A DNA stretch of 64,000 bases, taken from positions 186,001 through 250,000 of the forward strand of contig NZ_PGTX01000002.1 in the NCBI RefSeq assembly GCF_002797575.1, written 5' to 3'. Within the stretch, counting starts at the first letter, position 1. The number at the start of each line of letters is the position of its first letter. Origin of the DNA: Polynucleobacter brandtiae. Lineage in GTDB: Bacteria; Pseudomonadota; Gammaproteobacteria; Burkholderiales; Burkholderiaceae. Below, in pieces: positions 57,875 to 64,000 of the stretch. A model generated the notes under the pieces. It saw only the letters and a program-made list of their open reading frames with translations, was not told the DNA's origin and did not search any database. The position numbers and the translations under genes were made by a program.

Positions 57875-58425
57875 ACGGTTGATTTGGGTCTTACTAGATT
57901 TAAACCATATTTAATCACCGCGATCAATAAAATAGTTCCAAGGATATCGCCTACAAACATCACTATGAAGTGGTTAAAAGTACCGGCATCATCAAACCCC
58001 CGAATAGAAAACCACCACTGATGTAGGCTGGCACTTACTAAAGAAAAAATCAAAATACAGCCAGCTAATTTAGGTAGGTTGAAATTGCTCATATCGGGTG
58101 CAACTTGAATATTATTTAGTACAAATATTCTAGCCATGTAAGGCGCAAATCCTGAAATCAAGCCAATTCCAATACAGCTTGTGAGATCTGGTGGGTTCTC
58201 GCCCGTGTGGGTAATCAAAAACGAGCTGAGCATAATTCCCAGTGCTCCAGGCAAACCAAAGACTAAGGTCAAAAACAACCTTAACCCCGCGGGCAGGTAA
58301 ATCCAGTTCACTCCAGAACTGTAAGACAAATGCTGTGTAAGCCAAGAATTAAGATAAAACAATGCACCATAGGCAAACAAGCTAATGCAGACTCCGGTGA
58401 GCCACTCTGGTAATAATTTTGTCAT
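57871..58425 (-). CDS. Small multi-span membrane protein, MASE1-like
   Basis: 184 residues with about five hydrophobic segments. The stretch [21 protein letters not shown] (20 residues shown from about 40) and the spacing of helices recall the MASE1 sensory membrane domain, which is normally fused to GGDEF, EAL or kinase modules. No output domain is encoded here or just downstream. The helical core and the basic C terminus (NLVRPKST) suggest an integral inner-membrane protein. It diverges from a winged-helix gene by 130 bases. The function is unknown and the MASE1 resemblance is tentative. Confidence 0.5.
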   Translation of the reverse strand: MTKLLPEWLTGVCISLFAYGALFYLNSWLTQHLSYSSGVNWIYLPAGLRLFLTLVFGLPGALGIMLSSFLITHTGENPPDLTSCIGIGLISGFAPYMARIFVLNNIQVAPDMSNFNLPKLAGCILIFSLVSASLHQWWFSIRGFDDAGTFNHFIVMFVGDILGTILLIAVIKYGLNLVRPKSTV

Positions 58426-58555
58426 TACTGTCAGTATGGATTAATTCATTCGGCTTACCGATGGATTTCCTGAGGATAAGGGTTTACACTATATAATCTA
58501 AGTTAATGACCTAAATCAATTTTCTTTACCGCTAGGCCTTTTAGTATTCACCCTC

Positions 58556-58903
58556 ATGAATAAACCAAAATTATCATATCTTCGTTTCCTTAATTTTCTC
58601 GATGCCTTGGATCGCATGAATCCTGGCAAAAGTTTAGACAGCATTGAGCAAGAATTGCTCAATAAAATTGTTTTAGGATTTCATGCTCAACAATTGCTGT
58701 TAGTGGGTGACCTGATTTCATTGTCTGAGCTAGGCTCACAAGCCACTCTCCACGGGCGCCTGAAAAATCTGAGTGCTATGGGTTACATCAAGATGGTAAG
58801 CAATGATGATGGTCGCAAAAAAGAGGTACTTCCTTCCAAAATAGCCTTAAAGCGCTATGAAGAAATCTCTAAATGCCTAGAAAAGGCTGTTAAAGCAGCT
58901 TAA
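58556..58903 (+). CDS. Small winged-helix (MarR-like) DNA-binding protein
   Basis: 115-residue cytoplasmic protein. The middle part resembles a winged helix-turn-helix: LVGDLISLSELGSQATLHGRLKNLSAMGYI (positions about 49-78) for the recognition helix, then a wing with SNDDGRKKEVLPSK (about 81-94). The MarR-like pattern DxRxK in the wing appears as DDGRKKE. A perfect TATAAT (58492-58497) lies about 60 bases upstream without a matching -35. It is closed by a strong terminator. Target genes are unknown; the divergent membrane-protein gene is one candidate. Confidence 0.6.
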   Translation: MNKPKLSYLRFLNFLDALDRMNPGKSLDSIEQELLNKIVLGFHAQQLLLVGDLISLSELGSQATLHGRLKNLSAMGYIKMVSNDDGRKKEVLPSKIALKRYEEISKCLEKAVKAA

Positions 58904-58916
58904 TTTGGATCTATTC

Positions 58917-58970
58917 TTCCCCCTACTGTTGGGGAATAAAACTAAAAAAGCCCTAGATTAAGGGCTTTTT
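58917..58970 (+). terminator. Intrinsic terminator after the winged-helix gene (bidirectional)
   Basis: AAAAAGCCCT (58945-58954) and AGGGCTTTTT (58961-58970) form a 10-bp stem with a six-base loop ending in Ts on both strands. A second hairpin, TTCCCC/GGGGAA (58917-58936), precedes it. It separates the winged-helix gene from the convergent ychF. Confidence 0.88.
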
Positions 58971-58990
58971 ATGTTTGATCGCTAGTGGAT

Positions 58991-60085
58991 TTAGACGTTA
59001 AACAGGAAGTTCAATACATCACCATCTTTAACGACATACTCTTTACCTTCAGCGCGCATCTTACCCGCCTCTTTGGCGCCAGACTCTCCCTTGAACTGGA
59101 TGAAATCTTCATAAGCAATCGTTTGCGCACGAATAAACCCCCGCTCAAAGTCCGTATGAATCACTCCAGCAGCCTGAGGTCCGGTATCTCCTTTGTGAAT
59201 AGTCCACGCCCGAACTTCTTTTACGCCAGCGGTAAAGTAAGTCTGCAAACCTAATAGGTCATATCCCGCCCGAATCACGCGATCTAAGCCTGGCTCTTGC
59301 ATGCCAAGGTCAGCTAAAAACTCCACTTTGTCAGCATCGTCCAAGTCGGCGATTTCAGCCTCAATAGCGGCGCATACTGCTACTACTGGTGCGCCTTCTT
59401 TGGCAGCATGCTCTTTTACAGCATCAAGGTGTGGGTTATTTGTAAAGCCATCTTCTTTGACATTGGCAACATACATGGCAGGTTTTGCAGTAATGAGGCA
59501 AAGCGGCTTTAATAGAAGGTGTTCGTCTTCCGTCAAATCCATACTGCGTACAGGTAGCGCTTGATCAAGATGGGCCTGAACCTTAGTCAACACAGCAACC
59601 AGGGCAGCCGCATCTTTATCGTTACCAGACTTGGCAGCTTTACTAGAGCGATTGAGTGTTTTTTCAACGGTAGCAAGGTCAGATAAGGCTAGCTCAGTGT
59701 CAATAACCCCAATATCGGCGATCGGATCAATCTTGCCTGCGACGTGAATGATGTTCGCGTCTTCAAAGCAACGCACAACATGGGTAATAGCATCGGTTTC
59801 CCGAATGTTGGCTAAGAATTGGTTGCCAAGCCCCTCGCCTTTGGAGGCACCGGCCACCAAGCCCGCAATATCGACGAACTCGACTGCAGCAGGCAATATT
59901 CGCTCAGGCTTGACTATCTCAGCCAAAGCGGCCAGACGGGGGTCAGGAACCTCTACTACGCCTACATTAGGCTCGATCGTGCAGAAAGGATAGTTTTCCG
60001 CCGCGATCCCAGCCTTGGTAAGCGCGTTAAAGAGGGTAGATTTGCCGACGTTAGGCAGGCCGACGATGCCACATTTTAAAGACAT
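58991..60085 (-). CDS. ychF: Ribosome-binding ATPase YchF
   Basis: Obg-related P-loop protein that prefers ATP and is linked to translation and oxidative stress response. Walker A GLPNVGKS lies at 9-16, the family ATP-specificity region and VDIAGLV at about 70-76, and the C-terminal TGS domain ends in [14 protein letters not shown]. The ATG at 60085 gives 364 residues and the family N terminus [16 protein letters not shown]. An upstream ATG at 60118 would add 11 poorly fitting residues. It diverges from the UbiH-type gene by 39 bases. Confidence 0.96.
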   Translation of the reverse strand: MSLKCGIVGLPNVGKSTLFNALTKAGIAAENYPFCTIEPNVGVVEVPDPRLAALAEIVKPERILPAAVEFVDIAGLVAGASKGEGLGNQFLANIRETDAITHVVRCFEDANIIHVAGKIDPIADIGVIDTELALSDLATVEKTLNRSSKAAKSGNDKDAAALVAVLTKVQAHLDQALPVRSMDLTEDEHLLLKPLCLITAKPAMYVANVKEDGFTNNPHLDAVKEHAAKEGAPVVAVCAAIEAEIADLDDADKVEFLADLGMQEPGLDRVIRAGYDLLGLQTYFTAGVKEVRAWTIHKGDTGPQAAGVIHTDFERGFIRAQTIAYEDFIQFKGESGAKEAGKMRAEGKEYVVKDGDVLNFLFNV

Positions 60086-60124
60086 GACGCTATTGTAAAG
60101 GGCTACTTTCGATATCATCGAGAT

Positions 60125-61399
60125 ATGTCAGAAGCGCGCCAAAATATTCCTAGTGAATTACCCAAAAAAACTGCCCAATTGAGGGCGGTTGATGTTGCCG
60201 TAGTGGGAGGTGGCATTGTCGGCAAGGCATGCGCGCTGGGTTTAGCACGGCTAGGCCTTCAAACCATTCAGATAGCGCCTGACCTTGGGTCTGCCGTTCC
60301 TGAACCTCATGGTGATCAATGGGGTCAACGCATTTATGCCTTTTCACCAGGCACCCAAAAATTACTATCCTATTTACAGCTCTGGGACGCACTCGATCAC
60401 CGACGCCTACAGGCAGTAAGAGATATGAAAATTTTTGGTGATCGCGGCGATAAGCAAGATCAACTGCATCTTTCCGCTTTTGAGGCAGGTGTACCCCAGC
60501 TTGCTTGGATTGGGGAAGCCAACTTAATTGAGCACACATTAGATCAGGCATCGCGCTTTCAAAATAAATTAGAGCGCGTGAATTCATCCGTAGAGAAGCT
60601 AGCAATCCTTTCTCATGGGGTGGACTTACACCTTGCGAATGGCTCTGAAGTTCATGCAAAGCTGCTGATTGCAGCCGATGGATCAAACTCACCCATGCGA
60701 AATGAATTAGGTATTTCGATTAGTGAAGAAAGCTATTCGCAAAATGCGGTAGTAGCCAACTGGACTTGCACACGTGCCCACCTTGAAACTGCCTACCAAT
60801 GGTTCTTACCCGGCGGCGATATTGTTGCCATGCTGCCCCTACCAAACAAACAAGTCTCAATGGTGTGGTCTACCTCTACTGAAAACGCAAATCATCTTTT
60901 AACGCTAGATCAAACAGCTTGGACTGAGGCGTTTTCCAATATTGCTCAGGGTGCGCTCGTAGCGCAGTTGGGCGTCTTGACGCTGCACTCGAAAGTAGCC
61001 ACCTTTCCACTCAAGAAAATGAAGGCCGATCGATTTATTGGGCCAGCAGAAAATCCGCAGGTAGTACTCATCGGTGATGCTGCTCATGTGATCCATCCAC
61101 TTGCAGGACAAGGCTTAAATTTAGGCTTGAGAGATGTAGCAAGCCTGCTGCAGATTATTGGTGAAAGAGAATCCTTTCGGTTGCTAAATGATCAGGTGTT
61201 GTTGCGTCGATATGAGCGACAACGTCAAGGCGATACTAGCGCGCTCTTGTGGGTAACCGATAAACTCAAAAAATTATTCTCGGCCAGCAGTGCGACAGAG
61301 CGTCAATTACGCAACTGGGGTCTAGGCATGGTGAATCGCAGTCACTTTATAAAACGGCGTCTGATTGAACGCGCCCTTGGAGATATTAATCTTGAATAA
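60125..61399 (+). CDS. ubiH: UbiH/UbiF-family FAD-dependent hydroxylase
   Basis: Aromatic-ring hydroxylase of ubiquinone synthesis. The dinucleotide-binding motif [19 protein letters not shown] (about 26-44) opens the protein, and the second FAD motif [20 protein letters not shown] (about 315-334) is clear. At 424 residues it is full length. Which ring position it hydroxylates (UbiH, UbiF or UbiI type) cannot be settled by eye, and since coq7 is present at 44,422 a UbiF role is less likely. Its stop region overlaps the dsbC start. Confidence 0.8.
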   Translation: MSEARQNIPSELPKKTAQLRAVDVAVVGGGIVGKACALGLARLGLQTIQIAPDLGSAVPEPHGDQWGQRIYAFSPGTQKLLSYLQLWDALDHRRLQAVRDMKIFGDRGDKQDQLHLSAFEAGVPQLAWIGEANLIEHTLDQASRFQNKLERVNSSVEKLAILSHGVDLHLANGSEVHAKLLIAADGSNSPMRNELGISISEESYSQNAVVANWTCTRAHLETAYQWFLPGGDIVAMLPLPNKQVSMVWSTSTENANHLLTLDQTAWTEAFSNIAQGALVAQLGVLTLHSKVATFPLKKMKADRFIGPAENPQVVLIGDAAHVIHPLAGQGLNLGLRDVASLLQIIGERESFRLLNDQVLLRRYERQRQGDTSALLWVTDKLKKLFSASSATERQLRNWGLGMVNRSHFIKRRLIERALGDINLE

Positions 61400-62108
61400 A
61401 CTATTTTTTAACCTTGCTGCTGTATGTGCACTCCTCCTTTCAGTGGGGCCTCTACAGGCACAGTCTGAGCAACAGATTAAGTCTGAGCTTCAAAAAAAGA
61501 TTGGCGCCAACACCAAGATTAAGAGCGTGAGCGCCTCACCTATTAGCGGCATCTATGAGGTCATGGTTGGTAACGATGTGTTTTATACCGATACCAACGC
61601 TAAATACCTCATTCAAGGTGAAATTATTGAACTTGCTAGCGGCAAAAATATTACCGAGCAAAGACAGGCTGATCTGAATCGAATTAAGTGGTCTGAGCTG
61701 TCTCCAGCCAATGCCTTAAAAGCCGTCAAAGGAAATGGGACTCGGCAACTCGCCGTGTTTTCAGATCCCAATTGCGGCTATTGCAAGCGCCTAGAAAAAT
61801 CCTTACAGCAACTAGATAACGTCACGATCTATACCTATTTGATTCCGATTCTATCAGCCGACTCTGCACAGAAGTCTAAGCAAATTTGGTGCTCTGCAGA
61901 TCCACAAAAAACCTATGTTGACTGGATGATTAATGGCATCGCACCTAGCGGCAAGAGCGACTGCACAACCCCCTTAGACAAAAATACGGCTTTTGCAAAA
62001 ACCTATGGCATCACAGGCACACCCACCCTTTTCTTTACTGATGGTAGTCGCTTTCCAGGTGCAGTACAAATTGCAGATATTGAAAAGAAATTTAGTAGTT
62101 TGAAGTAA
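61392..62108 (+). CDS. dsbC: Thiol:disulfide interchange protein DsbC
   Basis: Periplasmic disulfide isomerase. The TTG at 61392 has GGAG nine bases upstream and gives [19 protein letters not shown], a clean signal peptide cleaved after LQA near residue 23. A TTG 27 bases earlier would add charged residues before it. After an N-terminal dimerisation domain (about 24-85) comes the thioredoxin fold with the active site FSDPNCGYCKR (C128 and C131). A second pair of cysteines (IWCSADPQ, KSDCTTP) fits DsbC. The isomerase needs DsbD, which is not in this window. Confidence 0.9.
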   Translation: MNKLFFNLAAVCALLLSVGPLQAQSEQQIKSELQKKIGANTKIKSVSASPISGIYEVMVGNDVFYTDTNAKYLIQGEIIELASGKNITEQRQADLNRIKWSELSPANALKAVKGNGTRQLAVFSDPNCGYCKRLEKSLQQLDNVTIYTYLIPILSADSAQKSKQIWCSADPQKTYVDWMINGIAPSGKSDCTTPLDKNTAFAKTYGITGTPTLFFTDGSRFPGAVQIADIEKKFSSLK

Positions 62109-62111
62109 CTG

Positions 62112-63899
62112 ATGATGAAAACCCCTCACCCCTCAGATTGGCCCGCTATTCAATATACGATTTGGTCAGCCGATCTAAATGGCCACCGCTTTCATGTCAA
62201 GCTTCGTATTGACAACCCACTTCCTAGCGGGCAGATCGTCCAAATGCCAAGCTGGATTCCAGGAAGCTATTTAATTCGGGACTTTAGTAAACACATTGAA
62301 ACAATTCAAGCCTATGTTGCTGACAAGCCAAATCAACCGTTAACACTTGAACGAATCGATAATGATCAGTGGCGCTTACCTAATGTAGTTGGACCTGTTG
62401 ATATTCTGACTACGGTATATGCATTTGATTCTTCCGTTCGCACTGCTTATCTAGGTACTGATCGCGCCTTTATCAATGCTAGTAGTTTGTGTTTATCTGT
62501 GAAGGGTCAAGAGCTATTACCTTGCGCCCTAGTCCTAATACCACCTCAAGATGCATCTGCTGATGATTGGACAGTGCAGACGAGTTTGCGCGCAGCCAAG
62601 GTTGACAGCCAAGGCTATGGCTTTTATCTTGCCAAAAATTATGATGATTTGCTGGATCATCCGATTGCTCTGGGCGTGTTTCAGATTGCGCATTGGAAAT
62701 CCAATGGCGTTTCCCACAGCATGGCGATTCAGGGATGTATCCATGAAGTGGATTTAGCGCGATTGGCAATAGATCTACAAGCTATCTGTACGTGCACCAT
62801 TGATCTTTTTGAGCCCGCAACGAAACAGGCTCCGTTTGAGAATTACCTGTTTCTAGTCAATGCGGTACTTGCCGGCTATGGCGGGCTTGAACATCGCGAT
62901 AGCACTGCCCTGCTTTGTCGACGGGATCAGATCCCACAGATCCACACACCCTTAGATGAAACTGCTTATCGTGAGTTCCTCGGTCTATGTAGTCATGAAT
63001 ATTTCCATGCCTGGCTTGTTAAGCGCATTCAAGCTAAAGCCTTTCAACCCTACCAACTTCATCGCAGAAACCATACGCGCCTGCTTTGGTTATTTGAAGG
63101 CTTTACGAGTTACTACGATGATCTACAGCTATTACGTAGTAAACGGATTGATCTAAAGACCTATCTTAAGCTCGTTGCCAATCATTGGAATGGCGTTCTG
63201 CGAGGCCCCGGAAGACATAAGCAAAGTTTGGCTGACAGCTCTTTTGATGCCTGGACGAAGTACTACCAAGCAGATGAAAACACGCCCAACGCAGTAGTGA
63301 GCTACTACGGCAAAGGGGCACTGCTTGCCCTAGGTCTGGATCTTCAAATTCGGATGTTTACCCTGAACGAACTTTCACTGGATGATTTGATGCGCCTCAT
63401 TTGGCAACGTCATGGCCTCACCATGAATGGCATTGCAGAGGATGGTCTTAATGACTTGATGATGGAATTATTGGGTCCTGGTTTTCATAAAACCTGGAGC
63501 GCATTTAAAGCCCGCTATATTTTTGGCGTTGAAGATATTCCGCTACAGAAATGGTTTGACCAAAACTATATTTCAGTTCAAACAAAAGCATATACCAAGC
63601 TAGAGAAAATTAAACTTCAGTTGGGTATGCGTCATGTCGATTCAAATGGCTGGCTCAAGATATCCCATGTGCTTGATGGCGGTGCAGCGCAACTAGCTGG
63701 ACTTGCCCCTGGAGATTTGCTTGCCAGCATCAATGGGGAACGCATCACTGCAGCACGCCTAGATATAATTTTATCTAGCCTTGTAAGCAAACAAGTCATC
63801 ACCATCAGCTTTTATAGGGATGATCTAGAGCATCAATGCATGACTACATTAGAAGAGAATCAAATGCCGGCACAATATGCATTAACTGCAGCGCATTAA
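62112..63899 (+). CDS. M61 family glycyl aminopeptidase with PDZ domain
   Basis: Zinc aminopeptidase of the M61 family. The HExxH motif is H295-EYFH-299, and the third zinc ligand lies in LWLFEGFTSYYDD (E329). The N-terminal beta domain contains WIPGSYLIRDFSKHI (about 48-62), typical of M61. A C-terminal PDZ domain (about 500-590) has VLDGGAAQLAGLAPGDLLASING (in outline). No signal peptide is evident, so it should be cytoplasmic. At 595 residues it is normal. The stop overlaps the next start (TAATG). Confidence 0.9.
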   Translation: MMKTPHPSDWPAIQYTIWSADLNGHRFHVKLRIDNPLPSGQIVQMPSWIPGSYLIRDFSKHIETIQAYVADKPNQPLTLERIDNDQWRLPNVVGPVDILTTVYAFDSSVRTAYLGTDRAFINASSLCLSVKGQELLPCALVLIPPQDASADDWTVQTSLRAAKVDSQGYGFYLAKNYDDLLDHPIALGVFQIAHWKSNGVSHSMAIQGCIHEVDLARLAIDLQAICTCTIDLFEPATKQAPFENYLFLVNAVLAGYGGLEHRDSTALLCRRDQIPQIHTPLDETAYREFLGLCSHEYFHAWLVKRIQAKAFQPYQLHRRNHTRLLWLFEGFTSYYDDLQLLRSKRIDLKTYLKLVANHWNGVLRGPGRHKQSLADSSFDAWTKYYQADENTPNAVVSYYGKGALLALGLDLQIRMFTLNELSLDDLMRLIWQRHGLTMNGIAEDGLNDLMMELLGPGFHKTWSAFKARYIFGVEDIPLQKWFDQNYISVQTKAYTKLEKIKLQLGMRHVDSNGWLKISHVLDGGAAQLAGLAPGDLLASINGERITAARLDIILSSLVSKQVITISFYRDDLEHQCMTTLEENQMPAQYALTAAH

Positions 63900-64000
63900 T
63901 GACGGCATTTTCTCCTACAGATATTCCTGAAGATTGGCGTAGTCTATTAGGTGATTACTTTGAGTCTGCCCAATGGCAAACTCTACAAAGTAAGCTTCAA
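63899..64000 (+). CDS. ung: Probable uracil-DNA glycosylase, N-terminal fragment
   Basis: The gene runs out of the window after 34 codons. The visible start, MTAFSPTDIPEDWRSLLGDY and then FESAQWQTLQSKLQ, resembles the N terminus of family 1 uracil-DNA glycosylase (P-x-x-W-x-x-L-x-x-x-F pattern before the catalytic GQDPYH region, which lies outside). It overlaps the M61 peptidase stop by one base. The call rests on a short, weakly conserved segment. Confidence 0.6.
   Translation, partial: MTAFSPTDIPEDWRSLLGDYFESAQWQTLQSKLQ

Noticed and set aside
60086-60118. Upstream ATG adding 11 residues to ychF.
   Set aside because: The family begins at the second ATG with [16 protein letters not shown]; the extra residues do not fit.
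60150-60692. A 180-codon open frame antisense to the UbiH-type hydroxylase gene.
   Set aside because: The plus-strand gene has clear FAD motifs over the same bases; the antisense product has no recognisable domain and is rich in His, Arg and Gln as expected for a shadow frame.
1-64000. tRNA genes, CRISPR arrays, insertion sequences, prophage or toxin-antitoxin modules.
   Set aside because: Gaps between genes are too short or show no cloverleaf, regular repeat-spacer pattern, transposase or integrase; none can be supported.

Overview
This is a densely packed chromosomal segment from a betaproteobacterium of the order Burkholderiales. Protein content, gene order and moderate base composition fit best with Polynucleobacter or a close streamlined freshwater relative; the genus is an inference. 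Genes abut or overlap almost everywhere, and the largest gene-free stretch is about 280 bases. I saw no tRNA, rRNA, CRISPR array, insertion sequence, prophage or recent foreign island. Both window edges cut genes: ffh at the left and a probable ung at the right.

Left part (1-13,600). ffh converges on proS. The divergent rppH is coupled to a CNP1-like lipoprotein gene. On the minus strand rplU-rpmA-obgE lie together, with a strong terminator pressed against the obgE start codon, and proB (without its PUA domain) lies beyond. ispB diverges from rplU and shares sequence with its consensus promoter. An accessory metabolic block follows: a GrdB-like protein, a fumarylacetoacetate-hydrolase-family enzyme, a ketopantoate-reductase-like enzyme, a sodium:solute symporter, a eukaryote-type squalene synthase and a DNA alkyl-repair methyltransferase.

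Middle-left (13,690-25,100). A CorC-type protein gene leads into a compact pilB-pilC-pilD set, all three N-terminally short and starting at TTG, then coaE and zapD. Opposite lie mutT, a DUF815 ATPase, argJ and secA, with dciA diverging from secA.

Centre (25,081-44,210). lpxC and a peroxiredoxin gene are followed by the complete division and cell-wall cluster on the minus strand: mraZ-rsmH-ftsL-ftsI-murE-murF-mraY-murD-ftsW-murG-murC-ddlB-ftsQ-ftsA-ftsZ. It encodes the Mur ligases for the UDP-MurNAc-pentapeptide, the lipid I/II steps, septal synthases and the Z ring. Its genes are chained by 4-base stop/start overlaps. Ahead of mraZ there is a promoter whose -10 element runs into a three-unit MraZ operator.

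Right part (44,420-64,000). coq7-bioB are on the minus strand and bioA-bioF-bioD diverge from them, giving the last four steps of biotin synthesis. An M20 amidohydrolase, an enoyl-CoA hydratase, MltA and ApaG follow. rpe-trpE-trpG-trpD-trpC form the early tryptophan branch; trpF, trpB and trpA are not here. A small membrane protein and a winged-helix protein diverge, followed by ychF, a UbiH-type hydroxylase, dsbC, an M61 peptidase and the start of ung.

The segment is mostly core genome and I do not see a convincing undescribed multi-gene system. The most interesting points are regulatory and architectural: the obgE terminator/start arrangement, the MraZ operator, the coordinated N-terminal shortening of the pilus genes, PUA-less ProB, and a GC-rich hairpin between ftsZ and the peroxiredoxin gene.
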